Source: Ignavibacteriota bacterium (lineage in GTDB: Bacteria; Bacteroidota; Ignavibacteria; UBA10030). From it: DNA of 64,000 nucleotides. The translations under genes and the position numbers were made by a program. Shown here piece after piece: positions 26,311 through 34,508 of the stretch. The first letter of the stretch is position 1. Each line of letters begins with the position of its first letter. The notes under the pieces were generated by a model. It ran no database searches, had not been told where the DNA came from, and worked only from the letters and a program-made list of their open reading frames with translations. The stretch covers positions 1 through 64,000 of the forward strand of contig PMZI01000052.1 of assembly GCA_003170475.1 (NCBI GenBank), written 5' to 3'.

Positions 26311-27056
26311 GCATGGCTACCAAGAAACGAATTGGCATCACGGATACGCTGAAGCCAAGTCTCAAACACTATATGGATTGGCTGGCGCATTTCGATCCAG
26401 ACATTGAAATTGCGTTCCTCTCGCATTTGCGCAATAATCTTCGCGACGTTGACAATGTTGATGGCGTTGTGCTGACGGGTGGAGGGGACGTAGACCCGCT
26501 GTTCTTTGATAACGAAGACAGCGTCGGGCATGCAAAAGAAATCAATCATTCGCGTGACGAGTTTGAATTCTATGTCATTGAGAAAGCTCTGGAGCGTGAA
26601 CTCCCGATCCTCGGCATTTGCCGCGGCATGCAGGTGATGAACGTATTCCTGGGCGGGACGCTCGTCCTGGATCTTCCGTCCGCCGGCTACAATGATCACT
26701 CGACGGGGGACAAGTACCAGGTCGCTCATCGCGTTGAAGTGCTTCCCGGTACTCTTCTCGGGGCTATCACCGGTGAGAACGCGTTTGATGTGAATTCGTC
26801 TCATCATCAGGCAATTGAACGGATGGGCAGTGGTCTGATGGCGAGTGCCATGTCTCCGGACGGAGTGATCGAAGCCGCGGAATGGCTGATGAAAGATCGA
26901 ACGTCGTACCTGAACCTCGTTCAATGGCATCCCGAACGAATGCAGAACCTCGGGGAAACTCCCGCTTCGCGGGCGATCGCCGAACGGTTCCTTGAGACTG
27001 TAAATCAATCAACAACAAACAGAACAACGATACCGCTCCATTTGATAGAGAAATAA
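26307..27056 (+). CDS. Gamma-glutamyl-gamma-aminobutyrate hydrolase-like class I glutamine amidotransferase
   Basis: A 249-residue cytoplasmic peptidase C26-type protein of the PuuD family, which hydrolyses gamma-glutamyl bonds. The catalytic triad is visible: the nucleophile Cys in ILGICRGMQVMNVFLGG, and His and Glu in NLVQWHPERM. A conserved VNSSHHQAI segment precedes it, and GGGDVDPLFF forms the oxyanion region. Start GTG 26307 overlaps the lpxK stop, with AAGGGA ten bases upstream; ATG 26313 is possible. The best-known role is putrescine breakdown, but no other puu genes are near and the natural substrate is unknown. Confidence 0.85.
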   Translation: MSMATKKRIGITDTLKPSLKHYMDWLAHFDPDIEIAFLSHLRNNLRDVDNVDGVVLTGGGDVDPLFFDNEDSVGHAKEINHSRDEFEFYVIEKALERELPILGICRGMQVMNVFLGGTLVLDLPSAGYNDHSTGDKYQVAHRVEVLPGTLLGAITGENAFDVNSSHHQAIERMGSGLMASAMSPDGVIEAAEWLMKDRTSYLNLVQWHPERMQNLGETPASRAIAERFLETVNQSTTNRTTIPLHLIEK

Positions 27057-27082
27057 GCAACCAAGAAAGAGAGAATCACGCT

Positions 27083-29845
27083 ATGGCAAAGAAAACGAAA
27101 TACGTCTATTCCTTCGGTGGCGGCAAGGCCGACGGGAATGAATCCATGAAAGAGCTCCTTGGAGGCAAAGGTGCCAATCTTGCGGAGATGGCCGGTCATC
27201 CCAGGCTTCGTCTCCCCGTGCCCCCCGGCTTCACGATCACCACGGAGGTCTGCGGTTACTATCTAGCGAACAAACGCAATTACCCGAAAGAGCTCAAGGC
27301 TCAGGTGGAAGGGGCACTCGGAAAGATTGAGAAGCTGATGGGAAAGAAGTTCGGCGATCAGAAGAATCCGCTCCTCGTCTCCGTCCGCTCCGGCGCGCGC
27401 AAGTCTATGCCGGGGATGATGGAAACAGTTCTGAACGTCGGACTGAGTGAGAAGACCATTGGCGGACTCGTGGCTCTGACGAAGAACGAGCGCTTTGTGT
27501 ACGACGCCTATCGTCGGCTCATCATGATGTACTCCGACGTAGTTATGGAGAAAGCTGCAGGCATCGAGCCGAAGGACGGAAAAGGAATTCGTAAGGTGCT
27601 CGATGAACGGCTTGAAGCAGTCAAGCACAGCAAAGGGTACAAGATTGACACCGAGCTGACGGTCGAAGACCTGAAGATGCTGGTAGCAGAATTCAAGCAG
27701 AAGATTCTTGAGACTCTCGGCAAGCCATTCCCGGACGATCCGTACGAACAACTTTGGGGAGGGGTCGGGGCGGTCTTTTCGAGTTGGAATGGAAAACGTG
27801 CATTTGAGTACCGCCGGATCGAGCGAATTCCCGACGAGTGGGGCACCGCCGTCACCGTGCAAACGATGGTCTTCGGAAACATGGGCGATGATTGCGCCAC
27901 CGGTGTTGCTTTTAGCCGCAATCCAGGCAACGGCGAAAATCAATTCTACGGTGAATACCTCGTCAATGCTCAGGGCGAAGATGTCGTTGCCGGCATCCGC
28001 ACCCCCGGCCCTATCAATGAGTATTCGAAGAACGATCAGAGCAGGACTCTGCCGACGCTTCATGAGATCATGCCATCGCTCTACAAAGAGCTCGACTCCA
28101 TGAAAAAGCGGCTCGAACTTCACTACAGGGACATGCAGGATATCGAGTTTACGATTGAAAAAGACAAGCTCTTTATGCTTCAATGCCGCGTCGGGAAACG
28201 CAACGGAGTTGCAGCGGTTCGTATGGCGACAGACATGCACAAGGAAAAGTTGATCGATGCGCACACGGCAGTATTGCGCGTGGCGCCGAATCAACTCGTT
28301 GAGCTTCTGCTCCCCATGCTCGATCCAAAAGCCGAATTGGCAACGCCGCCGATCGCGAAGGGCCTGCCGGCCGGTCCGGGTGGAGCGAAGGGGCGTGCCG
28401 TTTTCAACTCAGAGGACGCTGTGGCATGGGCAGCCCGGGGTGAGAAAGTCATCCTCGTTCGCGAAGAAACTTCCCCTGAAGATGTCGACGGAATGCACAA
28501 GTCGCAGGCTATTCTCACGAGCAAAGGGGGCATGACCTCTCACGCAGCACTCGTCGCTCGCGGTTGGGGCAAGTGCTGCATCGTTGGATGCAGTGATGTC
28601 GAAGTTCGTGACGACGGAAAATCTTTTATGACGAAGAAAGGAAATGTCATCAAGGAAGGAGACTGGATCAGTCTTAACGGTACCACCGGTCTGGTCTATG
28701 AGGGAGGACTTCCCCTGGTCGACGTGGATCTCGAACACAACAAGTCGTACGTCGAATTGATGAAGCTTGTAGATAAGGTGCGCGTTCTGAAGATTCGCAC
28801 AAACGCGGATGCGCCAAAGGACAGTGCGAAGGCGATCGAGTTCGGTGCAGAGGGTATCGGCTTGTTCCGGACGGAACACATGTTCTATGGCGAAGGTAGC
28901 GACAAACCGCTGTTTCTTCTTCGCAAGATGATCATGAGCCGTACGGCGGAAGAACGGCGTCTTGCGTTGACAGAATTGTTTCCGTTTGTGAAGAGCGATA
29001 TCAAAGCGACGATGGCGGTTATGGATGGTCGTCCCGTGACGATCCGTCTGCTGGATCCGCCGCTGCACGAGTTCGTGCCGCACAGTGAAGACAAGATGCA
29101 GGCGCTGGCGAAAGAACTTGGCGTAAACATGGCCGAACTTCACAAGCGTGCGGAATCACTCCGCGAGAATAACCCGATGCTGGGTCATCGAGGCGTGCGT
29201 CTCGGGATTACGTATCCCGAAATCACGGAGATGCAGGTCCGGGCAATCCTGGAAGCCGCCGGAGAGCTTGTGAAGGAAGGGAAGAAGGCAAATCCCGAGA
29301 TCATGGTACCGGTCACTTGTCACGTGAATGAACTCAGCAACCAGAAGGTCATCGTCGATCGCGTGTATGCTGAAGTGTGTGCAAAGCTCGGAGTGAAGAA
29401 GATATCGTTCCTCTACGGGACGATGATAGAAATCCCGCGCGCTGCGCTGACGGCAAATCGCATGGCAGAGGTAGCGGAATTCTTCAGTTACGGCACAAAC
29501 GACCTTACGCAAATGGGCTTCGGATTCTCGCGCGATGATATCGGTTCGTTCCTCCCTGACTATTTGAACGCGAAGATTCTGCCCGTCGATCCGTTCCAAT
29601 CGATCGATCAGGAAGGTATCGGCGAGCTCATCAAGATAGGAATCGAACGGGGACGCGCGACTCGTCCACACCTCAAGGTGGGAATTTGCGGAGAGCATGG
29701 CGGTGAGCCGGAAAGCGTCAAGTTCTGTCATCGGGTTGGCATGGACTATGTCAGCTGTTCGCCGTTCCGAGTTCCCATTGCGCGCCTTGCGGCTGCCCAC
29801 GCAGCGATTGAAGAGAAGGCAACAAAGGCAGCGAAGAAGCGGTAA
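27083..29845 (+). CDS. ppdK: Pyruvate, phosphate dikinase
   Basis: A 920-residue enzyme interconverting pyruvate, ATP and Pi with phosphoenolpyruvate, AMP and PPi. The N-terminal ATP-grasp domain begins VYSFGGGKADGNESMKELLGGKGANLAEM. The swivelling phosphohistidine domain has the catalytic His in GGMTSHAALVARGWGKCC. The C-terminal PEP/pyruvate TIM barrel shows GLFRTEHMF, GTNDLTQMGFGFSRDD, and GICGEHGGEPESVKFC followed by DYVSCSPFRVPIARLAAA. All three domains are intact and length is only slightly above the family norm. It could run in glycolytic or gluconeogenic direction, as in many anaerobes. It follows the PuuD-like gene by 26 bases. Confidence 0.96.
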   Translation: MAKKTKYVYSFGGGKADGNESMKELLGGKGANLAEMAGHPRLRLPVPPGFTITTEVCGYYLANKRNYPKELKAQVEGALGKIEKLMGKKFGDQKNPLLVSVRSGARKSMPGMMETVLNVGLSEKTIGGLVALTKNERFVYDAYRRLIMMYSDVVMEKAAGIEPKDGKGIRKVLDERLEAVKHSKGYKIDTELTVEDLKMLVAEFKQKILETLGKPFPDDPYEQLWGGVGAVFSSWNGKRAFEYRRIERIPDEWGTAVTVQTMVFGNMGDDCATGVAFSRNPGNGENQFYGEYLVNAQGEDVVAGIRTPGPINEYSKNDQSRTLPTLHEIMPSLYKELDSMKKRLELHYRDMQDIEFTIEKDKLFMLQCRVGKRNGVAAVRMATDMHKEKLIDAHTAVLRVAPNQLVELLLPMLDPKAELATPPIAKGLPAGPGGAKGRAVFNSEDAVAWAARGEKVILVREETSPEDVDGMHKSQAILTSKGGMTSHAALVARGWGKCCIVGCSDVEVRDDGKSFMTKKGNVIKEGDWISLNGTTGLVYEGGLPLVDVDLEHNKSYVELMKLVDKVRVLKIRTNADAPKDSAKAIEFGAEGIGLFRTEHMFYGEGSDKPLFLLRKMIMSRTAEERRLALTELFPFVKSDIKATMAVMDGRPVTIRLLDPPLHEFVPHSEDKMQALAKELGVNMAELHKRAESLRENNPMLGHRGVRLGITYPEITEMQVRAILEAAGELVKEGKKANPEIMVPVTCHVNELSNQKVIVDRVYAEVCAKLGVKKISFLYGTMIEIPRAALTANRMAEVAEFFSYGTNDLTQMGFGFSRDDIGSFLPDYLNAKILPVDPFQSIDQEGIGELIKIGIERGRATRPHLKVGICGEHGGEPESVKFCHRVGMDYVSCSPFRVPIARLAAAHAAIEEKATKAAKKR

Positions 29846-29865
29846 GAGGTACCGAAGTCTGAGTT

Positions 29866-29922
29866 GTGCCCGCGGTGCAAACGCGGAAGGCACACAGCTT
29901 GCCGCAGTGGGCAAGCGGGCAC
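29866..29922 (+). other. Compact GC-rich structured element between ppdK and queA
   Basis: Three nested complementary pairs fit in 57 bases of the 140-base gap. A closing stem pairs 29866-29871 (GTGCCC) with 29917-29922 (GGGCAC). An internal hairpin pairs 29875-29878 (GTGC) with 29890-29893 (GCAC). Another pairs 29897-29903 (GCTTGCC) with 29910-29916 (GGCAAGC). Together they could make a three-way junction. No T-run follows on either strand, so a simple intrinsic terminator is unlikely. It may be a 3' stabiliser of ppdK mRNA, a leader element of queA or a small RNA. Function is unknown. Confidence 0.4.
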
Positions 29923-29985
29923 GTACTCTTCACCGAAGTATTCTGATGTCCACATTCACCTCATCATTGAGAGAGGCAAGAAGCA

Positions 29986-31023
29986 ATGAAACTCTCTGAT
30001 TTCAAGTATCCGTTACCGCGCAATCTTATTGCGAAGTTTCCAGCGAAACCGCGTGACCACTCGCGGCTGATGGTGCTCAATCGTGCAGACGAATCGATTG
30101 ACGACATCAAGTTCTTCGAAATCGCGGACTTCCTCAACAAAGGAGATTGCCTTGTTGTCAACGAGACGAAGGTCTTCCAGGCCAGGCTGTTCGGGAAGAA
30201 GGAAAAGACCAACGCCAAGATTGAGGTGTTTCTTCTCCGTGAGCTGAATGCAGAGGATAACATCTGGGATGTCATCGTTGATCCGGCTCGCAAGGTCCGC
30301 ATCGGGAACAAGATCTTCTTTGATAACGGAAAGCTGTGGTGCGAAGTCATTGACAACACGACGTCGCGCGGTCGGACAGTCCGCTTCAATCACAAAGGTG
30401 ACTTCTTCAAGATTATTGAGCGTATCGGTATTACGCCATTGCCGTACTATATCAAGCGCGATGCGACGGAGAAAGACAAGGAAGCCTATCAAACGGTGTA
30501 TGCCCGCGTGCTCGGGGCAGTGGCCGCACCGACGGCGGGGCTGCATTTCACGAGGCCGCTCCTCAAGAAGCTTGAGAATAAGGGAGTGAAGATCGTTCCG
30601 ATCCTGCTGCATGTCGGGTTGGGTTCATTCCGTGCCGTTGAGGTGGAAGATCTTACAAAGCACAAGATGGATTCGGAGTACTATGAGATTTCCCCCGATG
30701 CAGCGCATGCAATCAATAAGGTGATTGACAATCGGCACAATGTCGTTGTTGTCGGCACCAGCACATGCCGCGCCCTCGAGTCCAGCGTGACGTCCGATGG
30801 TCATCTGAAGCCGTCAAAAGGGTGGACAGACAAGTTCCTCTTCCCCCCGTATGATTTCAAGATCGCTGACAAACTGGTGACGAATTTTCACCTCCCTGAA
30901 TCGACGCTGCTGATGCTGGTGAGCGCTTTTGCCGGCCATGATTTTGTCATGAGAGCGTACAAGAAGGGGATCAAAGAGGGGTACCGGTTCTACAGCTACG
31001 GCGATGCGATGTTCATTCTCTGA
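29986..31023 (+). CDS. queA: S-adenosylmethionine:tRNA ribosyltransferase-isomerase
   Basis: A 345-residue cytoplasmic enzyme that moves the ribosyl part of SAM onto preQ1 in tRNA to make epoxyqueuosine. Diagnostic stretches are LSDFKYPLPRNLIAKFPAKPRDHSRLMVL at the N-terminus, CLVVNETKVFQARLFG, TPLPYYIKRDATEKDKEAYQTVYA, GAVAAPTAGLHFT, LHVGLGSFRAVEVEDL and VTNFHLPESTLLMLVSAFAG. Length equals the family norm. The start ATG follows AGAGGCAAGAAG. tgt and queG are not nearby. A small structured element precedes the gene; a link to queuosine regulation is not shown. Confidence 0.96.
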   Translation: MKLSDFKYPLPRNLIAKFPAKPRDHSRLMVLNRADESIDDIKFFEIADFLNKGDCLVVNETKVFQARLFGKKEKTNAKIEVFLLRELNAEDNIWDVIVDPARKVRIGNKIFFDNGKLWCEVIDNTTSRGRTVRFNHKGDFFKIIERIGITPLPYYIKRDATEKDKEAYQTVYARVLGAVAAPTAGLHFTRPLLKKLENKGVKIVPILLHVGLGSFRAVEVEDLTKHKMDSEYYEISPDAAHAINKVIDNRHNVVVVGTSTCRALESSVTSDGHLKPSKGWTDKFLFPPYDFKIADKLVTNFHLPESTLLMLVSAFAGHDFVMRAYKKGIKEGYRFYSYGDAMFIL

Positions 31024-31088
31024 CCATCAGGCTTTATGAAGTTTGGCAGAGAAGATGTTTCTGAACTCTCCCTGATGAGCACATAAGT

Positions 31089-31808
31089 ATGCCAAAATCA
31101 AGACCCAAGGTTTTTGTGATTGTTCCCGCGGCAGGTGCGGGCAAGCGGCTTGGCGGATCCGTGAAGAAGCAATTTCTTCTCCTTCGCGACAAACCGATCA
31201 TTGCTCATACCTTGCAACGATTTGAGCATTGTCCCGATGTTGACGAAATTGCAGTGGTGGTGCCAGAACAACAGATCGCGGAAATGGAATCGATCGTTTC
31301 GCGGTTCCGTCTGCGCAAGGTGAGTATGGTGACCGTGGGAGGCGAAAAACGTCAGGATTCAGTCTACAATGCGCTGCGACGGCTGACGATCAATCCTTCT
31401 GACATCGTGATGGTGCATGACGGAGTGCGACCTTTCATCGAGTCGAAACGCATTTCCCATGTCATCCGTGCGTGCAAAGACCACGATGCCGCAGTTCTTG
31501 CGGTGCAGCCGAAAGACACCATGCGACGGTCTCGGGGAGGCGAGTTCTTTGATCAAACCCTCGACAGGAACGCGTTGTGGCTTGTCCAGACTCCTCAAGC
31601 CTTCAAGGGCTCTCTGCTGATGAAGGCGTTCAAGAAGGCGAAGGCGGACAAGTTTTATGGAACGGATGAGGCGGTTCTCGTTGAGCGTCTGGGCATCAAG
31701 GCAAAGATCGTTGAAGGCTCGTACGACAATATCAAAATCACAACGCAGGAAGATATCGAGCTGGGGCAACTGATCCTCGAACGATGGAGAACGAAAGGTC
31801 TTCTCTAA
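31089..31808 (+). CDS. ispD: 2-C-methyl-D-erythritol 4-phosphate cytidylyltransferase
   Basis: A 239-residue nucleotidyltransferase of the MEP isoprenoid pathway, making CDP-methylerythritol from MEP and CTP. The N-terminal CTP loop is VIVPAAGAGKRLGGSVKKQF. Other landmarks are KPIIAHTLQRFE, VTVGGEKRQDSVYNAL, VMVHDGVRPFI, QTPQAFKGSLL, TDEAVLVERLG and GSYDNIKITTQEDI. All are canonical, so the enzyme should be active. It shows that this organism makes isoprenoid precursors by the MEP route, which is relevant to the isoprenoid-lipid genes further along. It follows queA by 65 bases without a visible terminator. Confidence 0.96.
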   Translation: MPKSRPKVFVIVPAAGAGKRLGGSVKKQFLLLRDKPIIAHTLQRFEHCPDVDEIAVVVPEQQIAEMESIVSRFRLRKVSMVTVGGEKRQDSVYNALRRLTINPSDIVMVHDGVRPFIESKRISHVIRACKDHDAAVLAVQPKDTMRRSRGGEFFDQTLDRNALWLVQTPQAFKGSLLMKAFKKAKADKFYGTDEAVLVERLGIKAKIVEGSYDNIKITTQEDIELGQLILERWRTKGLL

Positions 31809-31835
31809 ACGTTGCAGAGAAAGGCCTGAATTGTA

Positions 31836-31864
31836 TTGCATCTGAGAGCCGCAGTCCCTACATT
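31836..31864 (+). promoter_or_regulatory. Putative promoter for plsY (first copy)
   Basis: TTGCAT (31836-31841) and TACATT (31859-31864) are separated by exactly 17 bases in the gap between ispD and the first plsY gene. The start codon is 42 bases further on. The match to the sigma-70 consensus is moderate. Confidence 0.4.
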
Positions 31865-31906
31865 AAAAGTATGTTTGCTTGTTGAAAACACGAGAGGGCT
31901 TAGCGA

Positions 31907-32599
31907 ATGCTGAATTTGGCGATCGTCATCCTTTTGAGCTATGTCATCGGGTCCATTCCGACGAGCCTCATGCTCTCCAAATGGATTCATGGGTTCGACA
32001 TTCGCACAAAGGGTAGCGGAAACGCCGGCGGGACGAACGTCTTCCGGGTTCTGGGATGGAAGTCAGGCGTGTTCGTGATGTTGGTGGATCTCGGAAAAGG
32101 TGTCCTTGCCACAGCCGTGATCTCCCGGCTCTTCTGGGATCCGACATTGCCTTTCTATAACAGGAGTCCGTTCGACGACTTCACCATTATCCAGATGATT
32201 TGCGGCGGGGCAGCCATCGTCGGTCATATCTGGACGCTCTTCGCGGGTTTCAAAGGTGGAAAAGGAATTGCCACCGGCGCCGGCATGCTCCTCGGCATAG
32301 CACCAACCGAATTTGTCATTTCTATCGCCGTATTCTTCATTGTGTTCTGGGTCTACAAATATGTCTCCCTCGGCTCAATCGCCGCTGCCGTCGCGTTTCC
32401 GATGTCCCTCTTCGTGCGTCATAATCTTTTCGGCGATGAGATCGCAAGCTATCGTACGCTGATCGTTTTCAGTCTCTCTGTAGCCATCTTGCTGCTCTAT
32501 TCGCACCGTGCGAACATCAAGCGCTTGTTGGAGGGGACCGAGAAAAAAATCTCAGGCTTTGCTCGCAAGAAGGTTCAGGAGACGAGCAGCCCACGGTAG
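31907..32599 (+). CDS. plsY: Glycerol-3-phosphate acyltransferase PlsY (first copy)
   Basis: A 230-residue inner-membrane enzyme transferring an acyl group from acyl-phosphate to glycerol 3-phosphate, the first step of phospholipid synthesis. The three PlsY motifs are present: the N-terminal YVIGSIPTS with KGSGNAGGTNVFRVLG, GHIWTLFAGFKGGKGIATGAGMLLG, and a later KYVSLGSIAAAVAFP. About five to six membrane segments are visible, and the C-terminus is a basic cytoplasmic tail. gpsA, which makes its substrate, lies 66 bases downstream, followed by a second plsY. This copy keeps the canonical motif residues and is the likelier housekeeping enzyme. Confidence 0.93.
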   Translation: MLNLAIVILLSYVIGSIPTSLMLSKWIHGFDIRTKGSGNAGGTNVFRVLGWKSGVFVMLVDLGKGVLATAVISRLFWDPTLPFYNRSPFDDFTIIQMICGGAAIVGHIWTLFAGFKGGKGIATGAGMLLGIAPTEFVISIAVFFIVFWVYKYVSLGSIAAAVAFPMSLFVRHNLFGDEIASYRTLIVFSLSVAILLLYSHRANIKRLLEGTEKKISGFARKKVQETSSPR

Positions 32600-32665
32600 T
32601 CAGAAATAGGCGATTCCCTCAACGATCCCTCATCACGTCGATTCGCGGAGACGACAACCCCTCCC

Positions 32666-33661
32666 ATGAAAATCACTGTCCTTGGTGCCGGTAGCTGGGG
32701 TACGACGCTTGCGTTGGTCTTGCTGCAAAATGACCATGAGGTAACACTCTGGGCCTATACGCGTGAGCAAACCGATTTGCTGCGGGAACGGCACGAGAAT
32801 CCCGAGTTCCTTCCCGGCATCCCTCTCCCGCTGAATCTCAAATTCTCCAACGATATCGAAATGGCATCCGCAGGCCGCGACATGATTGTGACAGCAGTGC
32901 CTGCACAGTATCTTCGCTCCGTCCTCCAAATGATTTCGCACCTCGATCTTAAACACACGGTCATCTGCAATGTCGCCAAAGGAATCGAGAATTCCACCTT
33001 GATGACGATGTCCGAGGTTCTCCTCGATGTTCTCCAGTATGAGAGGAAAGAGAATCTGGCAATCCTCTCGGGTCCAAGTCACGCCGAGGAAGTCTCCAGA
33101 CAGATCCCGACGGCGGTGGTCGCCGGTGCGTTCAAGCCAAAAACTTCAAAGATTGTGCAGGATGCCTTCATGACAAAGTACTTCCGCGTCTATATCAATG
33201 ATGACATTCGCGGAGTGGAACTTGGGGGCGCTCTGAAGAATGTGATTGCCATTGCTGCAGGGATCAGTGATGGAGCCGGATTCGGTGATAACACCAAGGC
33301 GGCGATCATGACACGAGGAATCTATGAGATCACGCGCCTCGGTGTCAAGTTGGGTGCTCAACCTCGTACATTCGCCGGCCTCTCCGGTGTGGGAGACCTT
33401 ATCGTTACCTGTATGAGTCATCACAGCCGAAACAGATATCTCGGTGAACAGGTCGGCAAGGGTCGTCGGCTGGACGATGTTCTGAAAGAAATGGTGATGG
33501 TCGCGGAAGGCGTTGCTACGGCGAGGTCTGTTCGCGAACTTGAGAAAAAATACGATATTGATCTCCCGATCATGACGGAAGTGCACCAAGTCCTTTTCGA
33601 AAACAAAGACCCCCAGGTAGCGACGTTTGATCTTCTGACGCGCGATTCAAAAGGGGAGTAG
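32666..33661 (+). CDS. gpsA: Glycerol-3-phosphate dehydrogenase [NAD(P)+]
   Basis: A 331-residue soluble enzyme reducing dihydroxyacetone phosphate to sn-glycerol 3-phosphate for phospholipid synthesis. The Rossmann loop is ITVLGAGSWGTTLALVL at the very N-terminus. Further family segments are NVAKGIE, LSGPSHAEEV, the catalytic-lysine region GVELGGALKNVIAIAAGI, GDNTKAAIMTRG and GLSGVGDLIVTCMS. The ATG start at 32666 follows directly from the Rossmann strand position. It lies between two plsY genes, giving supply and use of glycerol 3-phosphate in one locus. Confidence 0.96.
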   Translation: MKITVLGAGSWGTTLALVLLQNDHEVTLWAYTREQTDLLRERHENPEFLPGIPLPLNLKFSNDIEMASAGRDMIVTAVPAQYLRSVLQMISHLDLKHTVICNVAKGIENSTLMTMSEVLLDVLQYERKENLAILSGPSHAEEVSRQIPTAVVAGAFKPKTSKIVQDAFMTKYFRVYINDDIRGVELGGALKNVIAIAAGISDGAGFGDNTKAAIMTRGIYEITRLGVKLGAQPRTFAGLSGVGDLIVTCMSHHSRNRYLGEQVGKGRRLDDVLKEMVMVAEGVATARSVRELEKKYDIDLPIMTEVHQVLFENKDPQVATFDLLTRDSKGE

Positions 33662-33827
33662 TTTCAATCGAAGTCACACTCTGCTCTTCATTTTCTCCCC
33701 ACTCTTTTCGCTTCACATTCACGAATTCGACGATTCCACGGTTGCAGAAGGGCCTTTCAGCCCTCTTCACCTTGCTTCCGATAGCTGTTTTCAGTAACTT
33801 TCCGAGGAATTCTACATCATTCCTTGC

Positions 33828-34493
33828 ATGAGCAGCGGTGATCTCGTGATACCGGTTTTCGTCAATTTTGTCATGGGATACATCCTCGGATCCATTCCCT
33901 TTGCCTATCTCGTGACACAGGGAGTGGCGAAGGTGGATATCCGTAGTGTCGGGAGCGGCAATGTGGGGGGCTACAACGCCTACATCGTCACTCAGTCCAA
34001 ATGGACCGGATTGCTTGTCATTGTCCTTGACTGCCTCAAAGGACTTGTCGCGGTGCAGGCCTCGCTCTGGCTCTATCCAGACTCATATCTGAGTCAGTGC
34101 GTGGCACTTCTGGGGGCTTTGGGAGGTCACAACTACTCGATCTGGCTTGGCTTCAAAGGAGGAAGGGGTTTGGCTACCGCAGCCGGGGGCATGCTCCTTC
34201 TGGGTCCCAGCTATGCTGTTGTGTGGAGTGTCGCCTGGTTGATTGTGAAAACGCTGAAGCGGGATATCCTCACGTCGAACCTCGTGGCGATTCTTGTCAC
34301 ACCACCGATTCTTTGGATTCTGCCCTGGAGTCTTACGCTGGCGCTGGTGAGTGTCCGAGTAGAGAGCAGCACATTCTTGTTCTTTAGTTGTATCCTGAGC
34401 GCTGTGCTTCTGCTGAGCCACCTTGATGCATTGCGGGACATCTGGAAGGGCGCAAAAACGAACGACTCTCAATCACGATCCTCAACAATCTAA
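33828..34493 (+). CDS. PlsY-like glycerol-3-phosphate acyltransferase (second, divergent copy)
   Basis: A 221-residue polytopic membrane protein of the PlsY family. YILGSIPFAYLV and GSGNVGGYNAYIVT are the first motif, but the arginine that usually follows the Asn block (NVFR in the first copy) is replaced by Ile. The second motif, GLGFKGGRGLATAAGG in related form, is kept as GFKGGRGLATAAGGMLLLG. The tail is shorter than in the first copy. Start ATG 33828 has only a distant GAGGA site; GTG 33846 is an in-frame alternative. It could be a second acyltransferase with different preference or a changed activity. The 166-base gap before it has only a weak imperfect hairpin. Confidence 0.82.
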   Translation: MSSGDLVIPVFVNFVMGYILGSIPFAYLVTQGVAKVDIRSVGSGNVGGYNAYIVTQSKWTGLLVIVLDCLKGLVAVQASLWLYPDSYLSQCVALLGALGGHNYSIWLGFKGGRGLATAAGGMLLLGPSYAVVWSVAWLIVKTLKRDILTSNLVAILVTPPILWILPWSLTLALVSVRVESSTFLFFSCILSAVLLLSHLDALRDIWKGAKTNDSQSRSSTI

Positions 34494-34508
34494 GGTCAAC
34501 TGTTCATC

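Noticed and set aside
33757-33778. Imperfect hairpin GAAGGGC/GCCCTCTTC before the second plsY, a possible gpsA terminator.
   Set aside because: The stem has a bulge, the helix is short and no T-run follows on either strand.
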